A stretch of 64,000 nt of DNA from Stenotrophomonas nitritireducens (GCF_001700965.1 NZ_CP016756.1:3338501-3402500); one strand, 5' to 3'; positions 1 to 9,781 are shown, counted from the first letter of the stretch. Translations and numbers: made by a program. Notes: a model not told the origin generated them from the letters alone.

Positions 1-532
1 AGATCTGGTTCACCAGGTCGTCGTTGCTTACCGCAACGCCGCACGTTCGGGCACCAAGGCACAGAAGACGCGTTCTGAAGTGGCTGGTACCACCAAGAAG
101 TCGAAGAAGCAGAAGGGTGGTGGCGCTCGTCACGGTGCCCTGACCGCTCCGATCTTCGTCGGCGGTGGTGTCACCTTCGCGGCCAAGCCGCGTAGCTTCG
201 AACAGAAGGTCAATCGTAAGCAGTATCGCGCCGCCATGTGCGCCATCCTGTCCGAGCTGAACCGCCAGGGCCGCCTGACCATCGTTGAGTCGTTCGATGT
301 CGACGCGACCAGCACCAAGGCTCTGATCACCAAGCTGGCTGGCCTGGAAGTGGGCAAGCGCCCGCTGATCGTCACCGAAGAAGCCACCGAGCACCTGTAC
401 CTGTCCGCTCGCAATCTGCCGTATGTGCAGGTGCGTGACGTGCAGGGCCTGGACCCGGTTGCGCTGGTCGGTGCCGACACGGTCGTCATCACCGCTGACG
501 CGGTCAAGAAGGTCGAGGAGTGGCTGGCATGA
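1..532 (+). CDS. rplD: 50S ribosomal protein L4, 5' end missing
   Basis: Large-subunit protein that lines the exit tunnel and, in enterobacteria, represses its own S10 operon. The window opens inside the gene: the frame is open from base 2 and gives 176 residues up to TGA at 530-532, so about 25 N-terminal residues lie upstream. The basic loop segment [18 protein letters not shown] and the C-terminal domain typical of L4 are visible. The stop overlaps the rplW start (ATGA at 529-532), which implies translational coupling. The GTG at 80 is internal and is not a start. Confidence 0.97.
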   Translation, partial: DLVHQVVVAYRNAARSGTKAQKTRSEVAGTTKKSKKQKGGGARHGALTAPIFVGGGVTFAAKPRSFEQKVNRKQYRAAMCAILSELNRQGRLTIVESFDVDATSTKALITKLAGLEVGKRPLIVTEEATEHLYLSARNLPYVQVRDVQGLDPVALVGADTVVITADAVKKVEEWLA

Positions 533-828
533 GCGCCAACGAAAAAATCTTCAGCGTGCTGCGTGCACCGCGAGTCTCTGAAAAGACCGCGCGCCTGCAG
601 GAAATCTCCAATCAATACGTCTTCGAAGTTTCGAACGAAGCCACCAAGGCCGATGTAAAGGCCGCGGTTGAGCAGCTGTTCGACGTCAAGGTCGAGTCGG
701 TCAATGTGCTGAACGTGAAGGGCAAGAACAAGTCCTTCCGTAACCGTGCAGGCCGCCGCGGCGATTGGCGCAAGGCGTATGTGCGTCTCGCCGATGGCCA
801 GTCCATCGATGTAACGGCCAAGGCCTGA
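529..828 (+). CDS. rplW: 50S ribosomal protein L23
   Basis: Protein at the tunnel exit; in bacteria it docks the signal recognition particle and trigger factor. It has 99 residues, normal for bacterial L23, and begins [19 protein letters not shown], with the family's N-terminal 'VSEK' segment. The ATG at 529 overlaps the rplD stop; an in-frame GTG at 520 lies inside rplD and is less likely. Ten bases separate it from rplB, inside the S10 operon. Confidence 0.97.
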   Translation: MSANEKIFSVLRAPRVSEKTARLQEISNQYVFEVSNEATKADVKAAVEQLFDVKVESVNVLNVKGKNKSFRNRAGRRGDWRKAYVRLADGQSIDVTAKA

Positions 829-838
829 GGTACATCCC

Positions 839-1666
839 ATGCCATTGATGAAATTCAAACCCACTTCTCCCGGCCGTCGTTCGGCCGTGCGCGTGGTCAC
901 TCCTGATCTGCACAAAGGCGCGCCGCATGCTGCGTTGCTGGAGCCGCAGAGCAAGTCCGGCGGTCGTAACCACCACGGCCGCATCACCACCCGTCATGTG
1001 GGTGGTGGTCACAAGCAGCACTACCGTCTGATTGACTTCAAGCGCAACAAGGAAGGCATCCCGGCACGCGTGGAACGTATCGAATACGATCCGAACCGCA
1101 CTGCCCATATCGCCCTGCTGTGCTATGTCGACGGTGAGCGTCGCTACATCATCGCCCCGAAGGGCCTGAAGGCTGGTGACCAGGTCATCTCGGGTGCTCA
1201 CGCCCCGATCAAGACCGGCAACACCCTGCCGCTGCGCAACATCCCGGTCGGTACCACCGTCCACGGGATCGAGCTGAAGCCGGGCAAGGGCGCTCAGATC
1301 GCTCGTGCTGCTGGTGCAGGCGTGCAGCTGGTCGCTCGTGAAGGCATCTACGCCACCCTGCGCCTGCGCTCGGGTGAAATGCGTAAGGTGCCGGTCGAAT
1401 GCCGCGCCACCATCGGTGAAGTCGGTAACGATGAGCACAACCTGGAAAAGCTGGGCAAAGCTGGTGCCAAGCGCTGGCGCGGCGTCAAGCCGACCGTCCG
1501 CGGTGCGGCCATGAACCCGGTGGATCACCCGCACGGTGGTGGTGAAGCCAAGGCCGGCCAGGGTAATCCGCATCCGGTCACCCCGTGGGGTGTCCCGACC
1601 AAGGGTTACAAGACGCGCCATAACAAGCGCACTCAGCAGTTCATCGTCCGCGATCGTAGGGGCTAA
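839..1666 (+). CDS. rplB: 50S ribosomal protein L2
   Basis: Highly conserved large-subunit protein needed for subunit association and peptidyl-transferase structure. The length of 275 residues is canonical. The N-terminal OB-fold region has [19 protein letters not shown], and the C-terminal [16 protein letters not shown] segment contains the conserved histidine near the peptidyl-transferase centre. It sits between rplW and rpsS with short gaps, as in other proteobacterial S10 operons. Confidence 0.98.
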   Translation: MPLMKFKPTSPGRRSAVRVVTPDLHKGAPHAALLEPQSKSGGRNHHGRITTRHVGGGHKQHYRLIDFKRNKEGIPARVERIEYDPNRTAHIALLCYVDGERRYIIAPKGLKAGDQVISGAHAPIKTGNTLPLRNIPVGTTVHGIELKPGKGAQIARAAGAGVQLVAREGIYATLRLRSGEMRKVPVECRATIGEVGNDEHNLEKLGKAGAKRWRGVKPTVRGAAMNPVDHPHGGGEAKAGQGNPHPVTPWGVPTKGYKTRHNKRTQQFIVRDRRG

Positions 1667-1672
1667 TCGACC

Positions 1673-1942
1673 ATGGCACGTTCACTCAAGAAGGGCCCGT
1701 TCGTCGATCACCACCTCGTCAAGAAGGTGGAGGCCGCTGCGGGCAGCAAGAAGCCGATCAAAACCTGGTCGCGCCGTTCCATGATCCTGCCGGAAATGGT
1801 AGGGGTCACCATCGCCGTTCATAACGGTAAGAACCACGTTCCAGTGCTCGTCAACGAGAACATGGTCGGCCACAAGCTCGGCGAATTTGCCGTCACCCGG
1901 ACCTTCAAGGGTCACGGTGGCGACAAGAAGTCGGGCAAGTAA
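1673..1942 (+). CDS. rpsS: 30S ribosomal protein S19
   Basis: Small-subunit head protein that forms a complex with S13 and contacts the A-site tRNA region. It has 89 residues and begins [15 protein letters not shown], the family signature, followed by [15 protein letters not shown] and HNGKNHVPV. It starts 6 bases after rplB and is followed by a strong AGGAGA that serves rplV. Confidence 0.98.
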   Translation: MARSLKKGPFVDHHLVKKVEAAAGSKKPIKTWSRRSMILPEMVGVTIAVHNGKNHVPVLVNENMVGHKLGEFAVTRTFKGHGGDKKSGK

Positions 1943-1954
1943 GGAGAGATGACA

Positions 1955-2290
1955 ATGGAAGCGAAAGCAATCCTGCGCTCCGCGCGCATCTCTGCGCAGA
2001 AAGCCCGTCTGGTCGCTGACCAGGTGCGCGGTCTGCCGGCCGAGCGTGCGGTCAACCTGCTGAAGTTTTCGGATAAGAAGGCTGCTCACCTGATCAAGAA
2101 GGTGGTGGAGTCGGCTATCGCAAATGCCGAAAACAACCAGGGCGCTGACGTCGACGAGCTGAAGGTCAAGACCATCATGGTAGATGAAGGTCCGACCCTG
2201 AAGCGTTTCATGGCGCGGGCGAAAGGCCGCGGTACCCGCATCCTCAAGCGCACCAGCCACATCACTGTGGTTGTGGGCGCCGGCAAGTAA
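1955..2290 (+). CDS. rplV: 50S ribosomal protein L22
   Basis: Tunnel protein whose beta-hairpin, with L4, forms the constriction where macrolide-resistance changes arise. Two in-frame ATGs exist, at 1949 and 1955. The AGGAGA at 1942-1947 is only 1 base from the first but 7 bases from the second, so I choose 1955 ([19 protein letters not shown], 111 residues). The hairpin region [21 protein letters not shown] is intact. It lies inside the S10 operon, 18 bases before rpsC. Confidence 0.95.
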   Translation: MEAKAILRSARISAQKARLVADQVRGLPAERAVNLLKFSDKKAAHLIKKVVESAIANAENNQGADVDELKVKTIMVDEGPTLKRFMARAKGRGTRILKRTSHITVVVGAGK

Positions 2291-2308
2291 GCGGAAAGGA
2301 TAAAGACC

Positions 2309-3043
2309 ATGGGTCATAAAGTTCATCCGGTTGGTATCCGCCTCGGTATTTCCAAGGACTGGAATTCCAAGTGGTACGCCAACAAGGCCGAGTTTGCTGG
2401 TTACCTGGCAGCCGACCTGAAAGTACGTGAGATGCTGCGCAAGAAGCTTGCTCAGGCTGGCATCTCCAAGATCCTCATCGAGCGTCCGGCAAAGACGGCT
2501 CGCGTGACGATTCACACCGCCCGTCCGGGCGTGGTGATCGGCAAGCGCGGTGAGGACATCGAAAAGCTGCGTAAGGAAGTGAGCGAAATGATGGGCGTCC
2601 CGGCGCACATCAACGTCACCGAAGTGCGCAAGCCGGAGTTGGACGCACAGCTGGTTGCCGAGTCGATCGCGCAGCAGCTGGAGCGCCGCATCATGTTCCG
2701 CCGTGCAATGAAGCGCTCGGTCGGCAACGCGATGCGCCTGGGTGCCCTGGGCATCAAGGTCAACGTCGGCGGCCGCTTGAACGGCGCTGAAATCGCTCGT
2801 TCGGAGTGGTACCGCGAAGGCCGCGTGCCGTTGCACACCCTGCGTGCGGATATCGACTACGGTTTCGCTGAAGCCAGCACCACCTACGGCATCATCGGCA
2901 TCAAGGTTTGGATCTACAAGGGTGAAGTCTTTGATTTCTCCCAGGTTGGCCAGGAAAAGCAGGACGACAGCCCGCGCAACGATCGTAACGATCGCGGCGA
3001 CCGCGGTGACCGTCCGTCGCGCCCGGCTCGTGAAGCGAGGTAA
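2309..3043 (+). CDS. rpsC: 30S ribosomal protein S3
   Basis: Small-subunit protein at the mRNA entry channel. It has 244 residues, starts [14 protein letters not shown], and contains the KH domain with [15 protein letters not shown] near residues 70-85. The C-terminal tail after about residue 215 is a low-complexity charged stretch rich in D, R and N ([12 protein letters not shown]), longer than in enterobacteria and of a kind seen in other Xanthomonadaceae. It lies 5 bases before rplP. Confidence 0.97.
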   Translation: MGHKVHPVGIRLGISKDWNSKWYANKAEFAGYLAADLKVREMLRKKLAQAGISKILIERPAKTARVTIHTARPGVVIGKRGEDIEKLRKEVSEMMGVPAHINVTEVRKPELDAQLVAESIAQQLERRIMFRRAMKRSVGNAMRLGALGIKVNVGGRLNGAEIARSEWYREGRVPLHTLRADIDYGFAEASTTYGIIGIKVWIYKGEVFDFSQVGQEKQDDSPRNDRNDRGDRGDRPSRPAREAR

Positions 3044-3048
3044 CGGCA

Positions 3049-3462
3049 ATGTTGCAACCCAAGCGAACCAAATACCGCAAGATGTTCAAGGGCCGCAATG
3101 ACGGCCTGAGCTGGAGCGCAAATGCTGTCAGCTTCGGCGAGTACGGTCTGAAGGCTACTGCCCACGGTCAGCTGACCGCGCGTCAGATCGAAGCGGCTCG
3201 CCGCTCGATCAGCCGCTACGTCAAGCGCGGTGGCAAGATGTGGATCCGCGTGTTCCCCGACAAGCCCATCACCAAGAAGCCCATCGAAGTCCGAATGGGT
3301 GCTGGTAAGGGTGGCGTGGAATACTGGGTCGCTCAGATCCAGCCGGGCCGCATGATTTATGAAGTCGAGGGCGTGACTGAGGAAGTGGCACGCGAGGCAT
3401 TCCGCCTGGCCGCTGCCAAGCTCTCGGTGACCACCACTTTCGTAACCCGGACGGTGCGCTGA
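3049..3462 (+). CDS. rplP: 50S ribosomal protein L16
   Basis: Protein near the A-site tRNA elbow and 5S rRNA. It has 137 residues and starts [17 protein letters not shown], the canonical L16 opening, with [25 protein letters not shown] in two consecutive conserved stretches. The arginine of the PxRMGxGKG motif, which is hydroxylated by RoxA in E. coli, is present as VRMGAGKG. The stop shares one base with the rpmC start (TGATG at 3460-3464). Confidence 0.97.
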   Translation: MLQPKRTKYRKMFKGRNDGLSWSANAVSFGEYGLKATAHGQLTARQIEAARRSISRYVKRGGKMWIRVFPDKPITKKPIEVRMGAGKGGVEYWVAQIQPGRMIYEVEGVTEEVAREAFRLAAAKLSVTTTFVTRTVR

Positions 3463-3647
3463 TGGACATCAAACAACTCCGCGAGAAGTCGGCTGACGAT
3501 CTCAAGGCCCACCTGACCGACCTGCGTAAGGAGCAGTTCTCGCTCCGTATGCAGCAGGTCACCGGCCAGCTGCCGAAGACCCACGAAACCCGCCGGGTGC
3601 GCCGCGAGATTGCTCGCGTCAAGCACCTGATCGGCAGCACGAAGTAA
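3462..3647 (+). CDS. rpmC: 50S ribosomal protein L29
   Basis: Small helical protein next to L23 at the tunnel exit. It has 61 residues, [18 protein letters not shown] at the N terminus and [19 protein letters not shown] as the conserved second helix. The start overlaps the rplP stop by one base, so translation is probably coupled. Confidence 0.97.
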   Translation: MDIKQLREKSADDLKAHLTDLRKEQFSLRMQQVTGQLPKTHETRRVRREIARVKHLIGSTK

Positions 3648-3658
3648 GGATGGCTGCT

Positions 3659-3928
3659 ATGAGCGAAAATACTGAAAGCAAGACGCTGCGCACGGTCGAA
3701 GGCCGTGTCGTCAGCAACAAGATGGACAAGACGGTCACCGTGTTGGTGGAGCGCCAGGTCAAGCACCCGTTGTACGGCAAGTACATCAAGCGCTCGTCCA
3801 AGCTGCACGCACACGACGCCGACAACACCTGTAAAGAAGGTGATGTCGTTCGTGTGACCGAGATTGCTCCGATGTCCAAGACCAAGAACTGGCGCGTGGT
3901 GGAAGTCATCACGCGTGCGGCTGAATAA
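3659..3928 (+). CDS. rpsQ: 30S ribosomal protein S17
   Basis: Primary 16S rRNA-binding protein with an OB fold. Two in-frame ATGs occur at 3650 and 3659. The TAAGGA at 3645-3650 runs into the first but stands 8 bases from the second, so I choose 3659 ([19 protein letters not shown], 89 residues). The S17 signature [17 protein letters not shown] and a typical C terminus are present. Confidence 0.95.
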   Translation: MSENTESKTLRTVEGRVVSNKMDKTVTVLVERQVKHPLYGKYIKRSSKLHAHDADNTCKEGDVVRVTEIAPMSKTKNWRVVEVITRAAE

Positions 3929-3941
3929 GGAGATCTGACTC

Positions 3942-4310
3942 ATGATTCAGATGCAGAGCTACCTTGATGCTGCGGACAACTCCGGTGCCAAGGAACTGAT
4001 GTGCATCAAGGTGCTTGGTGGTTCCAAGCGCCGTTATGCCCACATCGGCGACATCATCAAGGTCACCGTGAAGGACGCAATTCCGCGCGGCAAAGTCAAG
4101 AAGGGTGAAGTGTATGACGCCGTCGTGGTGCGTACCCGCAAGGGTGTGCGTCGCGCCGATGGCTCGCTGATCCGTTTCGACGGCAACGCTGCGGTCCTGC
4201 TCAACAACAAGCAAGAGCCGATCGGCACCCGCATCTTCGGACCGGTGACCCGTGAACTTCGTTCCGAGAAGTTCATGAAGATCGTCTCGCTCGCTCCCGA
4301 AGTTCTGTGA
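3942..4310 (+). CDS. rplN: 50S ribosomal protein L14
   Basis: First gene of the spc section. L14 forms an intersubunit bridge with 16S rRNA and is the docking site for the silencing factor RsfS. The 122 residues are exactly the usual length, from [20 protein letters not shown] to REKF-type ending [15 protein letters not shown]. It is preceded by AAGGAG at 3927-3932. Confidence 0.98.
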   Translation: MIQMQSYLDAADNSGAKELMCIKVLGGSKRRYAHIGDIIKVTVKDAIPRGKVKKGEVYDAVVVRTRKGVRRADGSLIRFDGNAAVLLNNKQEPIGTRIFGPVTRELRSEKFMKIVSLAPEVL

Positions 4311-4326
4311 GCGCCAGGAGATAATC

Positions 4327-4644
4327 ATGGCTAACCGTATCAAGAAGGGCGACCAGGTCGTCGTCAACACCGGCAAGGACAAGGGCAAGCAGGGCGAAGT
4401 CGTCCGCGTCGACGGCGATCGTGTGATCGTCGCCAACGTGAACATCGTCAAGCGCCACACCAAGCCGAACCCGCAGGCAGGCGTTGCCGGCGGCGTGGTC
4501 GAGCGTGAAGCGTCGATCCATATCTCCAACGTGAATGTGCTGAACCCGGCTTCGGGCAAGGGCGAGCGCGTTGGCTTCAAGGTGCTGGAGGATGGACGCA
4601 AACTGCGTGTGTTCCGCTCCAGCGGTGAGGCGCTCGACGCCTAA
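4327..4644 (+). CDS. rplX: 50S ribosomal protein L24
   Basis: Assembly-initiator protein of the 50S subunit with a KOW motif. It has 105 residues. The KOW region reads [20 protein letters not shown] near residues 5-25, followed by [19 protein letters not shown], which is diagnostic for L24. It lies between rplN and rplE with short gaps and its own AGGAG. Confidence 0.97.
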   Translation: MANRIKKGDQVVVNTGKDKGKQGEVVRVDGDRVIVANVNIVKRHTKPNPQAGVAGGVVEREASIHISNVNVLNPASGKGERVGFKVLEDGRKLRVFRSSGEALDA

Positions 4645-4654
4645 GGACTGACCG

Positions 4655-5197
4655 ATGAATTCACGTCTCGAAAAGTTTTACAAGGAAGAAGTGGTGCCGG
4701 CGCTGACCAAGCAGTTCGGCTACACCAATCCGATGGAAGTGCCGCGCCTGGTCAAGGTCACCCTGAACATGGGTGTGGGCGAAGCTGCGACCAACAAGAA
4801 GGTTCTTGAAAACGCCGTTGCCGACATGACCAAGATCACCGGTCAGAAGCCGGTGGTCACCAAGTCGCGCGTCTCGGTGGCTTCGTTCAAGATCCGTGAC
4901 GGTTGGCCGATCGGCTGCAAGGTCACGCTGCGTCGTGACACCATGTTTGAGTTCCTGGATCGCCTGATCAACATCTCGCTGCCGCGCGTGCGTGACTTCC
5001 GCGGCGTGTCGGGTCGTTCGTTCGACGGTCGTGGCAACTACAACATGGGTGTGAAGGAACAGATCATCTTCCCGGAAATCGACTTCGACGCCGTCGACGC
5101 GATCCGCGGTATGGATATCGCCATCACCACCACTGCCAAGACCGATGCGGAAGCAAAGGCGCTGCTCGCAGCGTTCAAGTTCCCGTTCCGTAACTGA
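4655..5197 (+). CDS. rplE: 50S ribosomal protein L5
   Basis: 5S rRNA-binding protein of the central protuberance. It has 180 residues, beginning [17 protein letters not shown], with [15 protein letters not shown], the [20 protein letters not shown] loop in consecutive conserved blocks and a C terminus [12 protein letters not shown]. It lies 10 bases after rplX and 18 before rpsN. Confidence 0.98.
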   Translation: MNSRLEKFYKEEVVPALTKQFGYTNPMEVPRLVKVTLNMGVGEAATNKKVLENAVADMTKITGQKPVVTKSRVSVASFKIRDGWPIGCKVTLRRDTMFEFLDRLINISLPRVRDFRGVSGRSFDGRGNYNMGVKEQIIFPEIDFDAVDAIRGMDIAITTTAKTDAEAKALLAAFKFPFRN

Positions 5198-5215
5198 TTC
5201 GTCGAGGATACCGAA

Positions 5216-5521
5216 ATGGCAAAGACCTCAATGGTCAACCGCGACATCAAGCGGAAGAAGCTGGCCCTGAAGTACGCCGACAAGCGTGCGGCTCTGAAGA
5301 AGATCGTGTCCTCGGTGGACGCGAGCTACGAAGAGAAGGCCGAAGCCGTGATCAAGTTGTCGAAGCTGCCGCGCGATTCGTCGCCGAGCCGCCATCGCAA
5401 CCGTTGCGAGCTGTCGGGCCGCCCGCGTGGCGTGTACAGCAAGTTCGGCCTCGGCCGTAACAAGCTGCGCGAAGCCACCATGCGTGGTGACGTGCCGGGC
5501 CTGCGCAAGGCAAGCTGGTAA
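5216..5521 (+). CDS. rpsN: 30S ribosomal protein S14, zinc-independent form
   Basis: Small-subunit head protein. It has 101 residues and only one cysteine (in [12 protein letters not shown]), so it is the long form without the CxxC zinc ribbon, usual for gammaproteobacteria. It ends GLRKASW as expected. Unlike the E. coli arrangement, it is followed by a 215-base gap containing two hairpins and a TATAAT before rpsH, which suggests that transcription is broken here. Confidence 0.97.
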   Translation: MAKTSMVNRDIKRKKLALKYADKRAALKKIVSSVDASYEEKAEAVIKLSKLPRDSSPSRHRNRCELSGRPRGVYSKFGLGRNKLREATMRGDVPGLRKASW

Positions 5522-5533
5522 GCAACAACCCGG

Positions 5534-5551
5534 CCGGGCCGCAAGGCCCGG
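5534..5551 (+). other. Hairpin with GCAA tetraloop downstream of rpsN
   Basis: Perfect 7-bp inverted repeat CCGGGCC / GGCCCGG with a GCAA loop, 12 bases after the rpsN stop codon. It has no T tract, so it is not a classical terminator by itself. It could protect the 3' end of the upstream message or be a protein-binding site. Confidence 0.6.
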
Positions 5552-5585
5552 TCAGGTCGCCGGCAGGGCAACCTGAAGGTAAAGC

Positions 5586-5613
5586 AAAAAGTCCGACGCA
5601 AGTCGGGCTTTTT
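5586..5613 (+). terminator. Intrinsic terminator inside the spc operon
   Basis: AAAAAGTCCGAC, GCAA loop, GTCGGGCTTTTT: a 12-bp stem with one G-T wobble and A/T tracts on both sides, so it could act in either direction. It lies between rpsN and rpsH, where proteobacteria usually have an uninterrupted operon. A TATAAT follows 5 bases later. Confidence 0.8.
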
Positions 5614-5617
5614 GTCG

Positions 5618-5623
5618 TATAAT
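5618..5623 (+). promoter_or_regulatory. Candidate -10 element for rpsH onward
   Basis: Exact TATAAT at 5618-5623, 114 bases upstream of the rpsH start and just after the terminator at 5586-5613. No good -35 hexamer lies 16-18 bases upstream (that region is the terminator stem), so recognition would need an activator or an upstream element. The placement after a terminator supports a restart of transcription. Confidence 0.5.
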
Positions 5624-5736
5624 CCCGCTCCTTGCCTGCCCGAAACAGGCGGCAGGTGCGTCAAGGGCCCTGGCCCATCCCAGGAAAACACGAGATTTTC
5701 GCGAAAGCGGATATCGGTGCACTCAAAGGTATCTAC

Positions 5737-6135
5737 ATGAGCATGACTGATCCCATCGCCGACCTGCTGGTACGCATTCGAAATGCGGCCGCGGTTGGCA
5801 AGCAGACGGTGAAAGCCCCGTCGTCCAAGGTCAAGGTGGCAATTGCCCAGGTCCTGAAGGACGAGGGTTACATCACTGACCTGCGCGTCAACAACATCGA
5901 AAACAACAAGGCCGAGATCGAAATCGTCCTGAAGTATTTCGAAGGCAAGCCGGTCATCGCGACCCTGAAGCGCTTCTCGCGTTCGGGTCTGCGCCAGTAC
6001 CGTGGCAAGTCCGATCTGCCGAAGGTCATGAACGGCCTGGGTATCGCCATTATTTCCACCTCCAAGGGCATCATGACTGATGCGCAGGCGCGCCAGTTGG
6101 GCGTCGGCGGCGAAGTCCTGTGCTTCGTGGCCTAA
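5737..6135 (+). CDS. rpsH: 30S ribosomal protein S8
   Basis: 16S rRNA-binding protein; in E. coli it is the translational repressor of the spc operon. The start at 5737 ([17 protein letters not shown], 132 residues) is chosen because AAAGGT at 5724-5729 lies 7 bases upstream; the frame stays open upstream to 5632 but without a ribosome site. The C terminus [20 protein letters not shown] and the final VLCFVA are typical of S8. It heads the transcript section after the internal terminator. Confidence 0.97.
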   Translation: MSMTDPIADLLVRIRNAAAVGKQTVKAPSSKVKVAIAQVLKDEGYITDLRVNNIENNKAEIEIVLKYFEGKPVIATLKRFSRSGLRQYRGKSDLPKVMNGLGIAIISTSKGIMTDAQARQLGVGGEVLCFVA

Positions 6136-6150
6136 GGGAAGGAGTCCACT

Positions 6151-6678
6151 ATGTCCCGCGTAGCCAAGAAGCCGATCAACCTGCCCAAGGGCGTTGAACT
6201 GACCATCCAGCCGGAAGTTGTGAGCGTGAAGGGCCCGAAGGGCACCCTTTCGCTGAACAAGGCCGCTGGCGTTGAAATCACTCTCGACAATGGCGTTGCC
6301 ACGCTGAGCCCGAAGGACATCACCTTCGACGCACTGGCCGGCACCGTTCGTTCGATCCTGGCCAACATGGTGCAGGGCGTGTCCGAAGGCTTCGAGCGCA
6401 AGCTTGAGCTGGTTGGCGTGGGTTACCGCGCTGCCATGCAGGGCAAGGACCTGAACCTGTCGCTGGGCTTCTCCCACCCTGTCGTGTTCGTGGCGCCGGA
6501 AGGCATCACCCTGTCGACCCCGACGCAGACGGAAATCGTCGTGCAGGGCGTGGACAAGCAGGTTGTCGGTGAAGTCGCCGCCAAGATCCGCGGTTACCGT
6601 CCGCCGGAGCCCTACAAGGGCAAGGGTGTGAAGTACGCCGGTGAAGTCATCATTCGCAAGGAAGCCAAGAAGGCCTAA
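6151..6678 (+). CDS. rplF: 50S ribosomal protein L6
   Basis: Protein at the base of the L7/L12 stalk, next to the sarcin-ricin loop. It has 175 residues with the duplicated L6 fold, [15 protein letters not shown] at the start and the signature [20 protein letters not shown] near the C terminus. It is preceded by AAGGAG at 6139-6144 and followed by rplR after 33 bases. Confidence 0.98.
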   Translation: MSRVAKKPINLPKGVELTIQPEVVSVKGPKGTLSLNKAAGVEITLDNGVATLSPKDITFDALAGTVRSILANMVQGVSEGFERKLELVGVGYRAAMQGKDLNLSLGFSHPVVFVAPEGITLSTPTQTEIVVQGVDKQVVGEVAAKIRGYRPPEPYKGKGVKYAGEVIIRKEAKKA

Positions 6679-6711
6679 TTCTTAGGTTTTCAGCTTTCGA
6701 GGATAAAGAAC

Positions 6712-7065
6712 ATGAACAAGAACATCGCCCGTCTGCGTCGCGCCAAGTCGACCCGTTCGCACATCCGTACTTTGGGCGTGGCTCGTCTGTCGGTGCTGCG
6801 CACCGGCCAGCACCTGTACGCGCAGGTCTTCACCGCCGACGGCTCCAAGGTGCTGGCTGCTGCCAACACCGCCCAGGCTGAAGTGAAGGAAGGCCTGAAG
6901 AGCGGCAAGAACATCGACGCTGCCACCAAGGTCGGCAAGCTGATTGCAGAGCGCGCCAAGGCTGCCGGTATCGAGAAGGTCGCTTTCGACCGCTCGGGCT
7001 ACCGCTACCACGGTCGCATCAAGGCTCTGGCTGACGCTGCCCGCGAAGGCGGCCTGCAGTTCTAA
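6712..7065 (+). CDS. rplR: 50S ribosomal protein L18
   Basis: 5S rRNA-binding protein of the central protuberance. It has 117 residues with a basic N-terminal tail ([19 protein letters not shown]) and the C-terminal signature [23 protein letters not shown]. It is followed by a 161-base gap with two hairpins before rpsE, which is longer than in enterobacteria. Confidence 0.98.
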   Translation: MNKNIARLRRAKSTRSHIRTLGVARLSVLRTGQHLYAQVFTADGSKVLAAANTAQAEVKEGLKSGKNIDAATKVGKLIAERAKAAGIEKVAFDRSGYRYHGRIKALADAAREGGLQF

Positions 7066-7073
7066 GCAATAAA

Positions 7074-7127
7074 GGGAAGGGGCCTATGGCCCCTTTCCGC
7101 CTACCTGCCGGTACGGGTTGGTACCGG
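7074..7127 (+). terminator. Two consecutive hairpins between rplR and rpsE
   Basis: First hairpin: an 11-bp stem (7074-7084 with 7088-7098, one G-T pair, core AAGGGGCC-TAT-GGCCCCTT). Second: CCGGTAC-GGGTTG-GTACCGG at 7108-7127, then a pyrimidine-rich CCTTTCGTTCTT. Neither has a full T run. Together they may attenuate transcription or cap the rplR message. The rest of the gap to rpsE shows no clear promoter. Confidence 0.45.
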
Positions 7128-7226
7128 GCGCCTTTCGTTCTTATGCAGCGATTGGCGAGTCATTGCTTCACTACACAACCATAAGCGGCCCCGAGCCGTA
7201 CATACCCAATCAATCAAGGAATCGAA

Positions 7227-7769
7227 ATGGCAGAAGAGCGTCAGCAGCGGGGTCGCGATCGCGACCGCAACCGCGAAGAAAAAGTCGATGACGGCATGAT
7301 CGAAAAGCTGGTCGCGGTCAACCGCGTCAGCAAGACCGTCAAGGGTGGCCGTCAGTTCACCTTCACCGCCCTGACCGTGGTCGGCGATGGCGAAGGCAAG
7401 GTTGGCTTTGGTTATGGCAAGGCACGCGAAGTGCCGGTCGCCATCCAGAAGTCGATGGAACAGGCCCGCAAGAACATGATCAGCGTTGACCTGAACAACG
7501 GTACGTTGTGGCACACCGTCAAGGACGGCCACGGCGCAGCTCGCGTGTTCATGCAGCCGGCTTCGGAAGGTACTGGCGTCATCGCCGGTGGTGCCATGCG
7601 CGCCGTGCTGGAAGCCGTTGGCGTGAAGAACGTGCTGGCCAAGGCTGTGGGTTCGCGTAACCCGATCAACCTGGTCCGTGCCACCCTGAAGGGTCTGGCC
7701 GGTGCGCAGTCCCCGGCCCGTATTGCTGCCAAGCGCGGCAAGAAGGTGGAGGATCTGAACCATGGCTAA
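7227..7769 (+). CDS. rpsE: 30S ribosomal protein S5
   Basis: Small-subunit protein at the mRNA entry site, important for decoding fidelity. It has 180 residues; the N-terminal 20 residues are charged ([17 protein letters not shown]), then the dsRBD-like domain with [19 protein letters not shown] and the C-terminal domain with [21 protein letters not shown] as consecutive signatures. It overlaps rpmD by 8 bases. Confidence 0.97.
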   Translation: MAEERQQRGRDRDRNREEKVDDGMIEKLVAVNRVSKTVKGGRQFTFTALTVVGDGEGKVGFGYGKAREVPVAIQKSMEQARKNMISVDLNNGTLWHTVKDGHGAARVFMQPASEGTGVIAGGAMRAVLEAVGVKNVLAKAVGSRNPINLVRATLKGLAGAQSPARIAAKRGKKVEDLNHG

Positions 7770-7953
7770 TGAAACCGTCAAGACCGTGAAGGTGCGCCTG
7801 GTGCGTGGCCTGCGTGGCACCCAGTCGCGTCACCGCCTGTCGGTGCGTGCTCTGGGCCTGAACAAGCTCAATGATGTGCGTGAACTGAAGGACAGCCCGC
7901 AGGTTCGCGGCCTGATCAACAAGGTTCAGTACCTCGTCCAGGTTGAGGAGTAA
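7762..7953 (+). CDS. rpmD: 50S ribosomal protein L30
   Basis: Small protein of the large subunit. It has 63 residues: [20 protein letters not shown], then the C-terminal [14 protein letters not shown]. The ATG at 7762 lies inside the end of rpsE, an 8-base overlap that implies coupled translation. Confidence 0.97.
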   Translation: MANETVKTVKVRLVRGLRGTQSRHRLSVRALGLNKLNDVRELKDSPQVRGLINKVQYLVQVEE

Positions 7954-7959
7954 TCGACC

Positions 7960-8403
7960 ATGACTATGCGTCTCAATGAACTGAGCCCGGCACCGGGCGC
8001 CCGCACCGAGCGTACCCGCGTCGGTCGTGGTATCGGCTCCGGCCTGGGCAAGACCTGCGGCCGCGGCCACAAGGGTTCGTTCGCTCGCAAGGGCGGCGGC
8101 AAGATCAAGGCTGGCTTCGAAGGCGGCCAGACCCCGATGCAGCGTCGTCTGCCGAAGATCGGCTTCTTCTCGCACAAGGCCAAGGACACTGCAGAAGTGC
8201 TGTCCTACCACCTTGATCGCCTGGAAGCCGGTGAGATCGACGTGGCCGCACTGCGTGCAGCCAAGCTGATCCCGTCGACCGCAAAGAAGGCCAAGATCGT
8301 CCTCAAGGGCGAGCTGAGCAAGGCGTTCACCCTGAAGGGTGTTGCTGCCACTGCCGGCGCCAAGGCCGCGATTGAAGCTGCCGGTGGCAGCGTACAGGAG
8401 TAA
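7960..8403 (+). CDS. rplO: 50S ribosomal protein L15
   Basis: Late-assembly protein of the 50S subunit. It has 147 residues with the glycine- and basic-rich N-terminal tail ([21 protein letters not shown]) and [18 protein letters not shown]. ATGs occur at 7960 and 7966; GAGGAG at 7945-7950 gives the better spacing (9 bases) to 7960. It is followed after 7 bases by secY. Confidence 0.97.
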   Translation: MTMRLNELSPAPGARTERTRVGRGIGSGLGKTCGRGHKGSFARKGGGKIKAGFEGGQTPMQRRLPKIGFFSHKAKDTAEVLSYHLDRLEAGEIDVAALRAAKLIPSTAKKAKIVLKGELSKAFTLKGVAATAGAKAAIEAAGGSVQE

Positions 8404-8410
8404 CTGGAAC

Positions 8411-9766
8411 ATGGCGCAAGCTGGCATCGGTAACCTCGCGGCAGGGGCAGGCAAGTTCACGGAACTTCGCCAGCGCCTCCTGTTCGTACTTGGGGCATTG
8501 CTCGTCTATCGCATCGGCTGTTATGTGCCGGTGCCGGGCGTCAATCCCGATGCCATGCTTGCGCTGATGCAGGCGCAGGGCGGCGGTATCGTGGACATGT
8601 TCAACATGTTCTCGGGCGGCGCCCTGCACCGTTTCAGCATCTTCGCGTTGAACGTGATGCCGTACATCTCGGCATCCATCGTGATGCAGCTGGCGGTCCA
8701 CATCTTCCCGGCTCTGAAGGCCATGCAGAAGGAAGGTGAGTCGGGTCGTCGCAAGATCACCCAGTATTCGCGCATCGGCGCGGTGCTCCTGGCAGTAGTG
8801 CAGGGCGGCAGTATCGCGCTGGCACTGCAGAACCAGGTGTCGCCGGGCGGTGCTCCGGTGGTTTACGCCCCGGGCATGGGCTTCGTGTTGACCGCCATCG
8901 TGGCGTTGACCGCAGGCACCATCTTCCTGATGTGGGTCGGTGAGCAGGTGACGGAGCGGGGCATCGGCAACGGTGTATCGCTGATCATCTTCGCCGGCAT
9001 CGTCGCCGGCCTGCCGGCCGCGGTCATCCACACCGTGGAAGCCTACCGTGACGGCAACATGAGCTTCATTTCGCTGCTCATCATCGTCCTCGTCGTGCTG
9101 GCTTTCACCTATTTCGTGGTGTTCGTCGAGCGTGGCCAGCGCCGTATCACGGTCAATTACGCCCGCCGTCAGGGTGGCCGTAATGCCTACATGAACCAGA
9201 CCTCGTTCCTGCCGCTGAAGCTGAACATGGCGGGCGTGATCCCGGCCATCTTCGCCTCCAGCATCCTGGCCTTCCCGGCAACGCTGGCGATGTGGTCCGG
9301 CCAGGCCAGCTCGGCCACGTGGCTGCAGAAGGTGGCCAACGCGCTGGGTCCGGGCGAGCCGCTGCACATGATCGTGTTCGCGGGTCTGATCACCGGTTTT
9401 GCGTTCTTCTACACTGCACTGGTGTTCAATTCGCAGGAGACCGCTGACAACCTGAAGAAGTCGGGCGCGCTGATTCCGGGCATCCGTCCGGGCAAGGCCA
9501 CCGCGGACTACATCGATGCCGTGCTGACCCGTCTGACGGCTGCCGGTTCGCTGTACCTGGTGATCGTCTGCCTGCTGCCGGAAATCATGCGCACCCAGCT
9601 CAACGCCTCCTTCTACTTCGGTGGCACTTCGCTGCTGATCGTGGTGGTGGTGGTGATGGACTTCATCGCGCAGGTTCAGGCACATCTGATGTCGCACCAG
9701 TACGAAAGCCTGTTGAAGAAGGCCAACCTGAAGGGCGGCAACCGCGGCGGTTTTGCACGCGGCTGA
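8411..9766 (+). CDS. secY: Preprotein translocase subunit SecY
   Basis: Inner-membrane channel of the Sec pathway. It has 451 residues with ten hydrophobic segments. Visible signatures include YVPVPGVNP in the first periplasmic region, the [10 protein letters not shown] segment and the cytoplasmic loop [16 protein letters not shown]. The start at 8411 ([15 protein letters not shown]) follows AGGAG at 8396-8400. It is the last gene of the spc section; the expected small rpmJ is not found after it. Confidence 0.97.
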   Translation: MAQAGIGNLAAGAGKFTELRQRLLFVLGALLVYRIGCYVPVPGVNPDAMLALMQAQGGGIVDMFNMFSGGALHRFSIFALNVMPYISASIVMQLAVHIFPALKAMQKEGESGRRKITQYSRIGAVLLAVVQGGSIALALQNQVSPGGAPVVYAPGMGFVLTAIVALTAGTIFLMWVGEQVTERGIGNGVSLIIFAGIVAGLPAAVIHTVEAYRDGNMSFISLLIIVLVVLAFTYFVVFVERGQRRITVNYARRQGGRNAYMNQTSFLPLKLNMAGVIPAIFASSILAFPATLAMWSGQASSATWLQKVANALGPGEPLHMIVFAGLITGFAFFYTALVFNSQETADNLKKSGALIPGIRPGKATADYIDAVLTRLTAAGSLYLVIVCLLPEIMRTQLNASFYFGGTSLLIVVVVVMDFIAQVQAHLMSHQYESLLKKANLKGGNRGGFARG

Positions 9767-9781
9767 TTCACCGGTTATACT
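9753..9781 (+). promoter_or_regulatory. Candidate sigma-70 promoter of the alpha section (rpsM)
   Basis: TTGCAC at 9753-9758, a 17-base spacer, then TATACT at 9776-9781 (5 of 6 to consensus). The -35 lies inside the last codons of secY. It would start a leader of about 325 bases before rpsM. No experimental support is available here. Confidence 0.55.

Noticed and set aside
1682..3049. Long open frame on the minus strand across rpsS-rpsC (455 codons)
   Set aside because: It is antisense to conserved ribosomal genes; high G+C and codon bias make such frames open. No known protein features.
7141..7226. Promoter for rpsE (TTGGCG or TTGCTT near 7152-7168)
   Set aside because: No -10 hexamer at a suitable distance.
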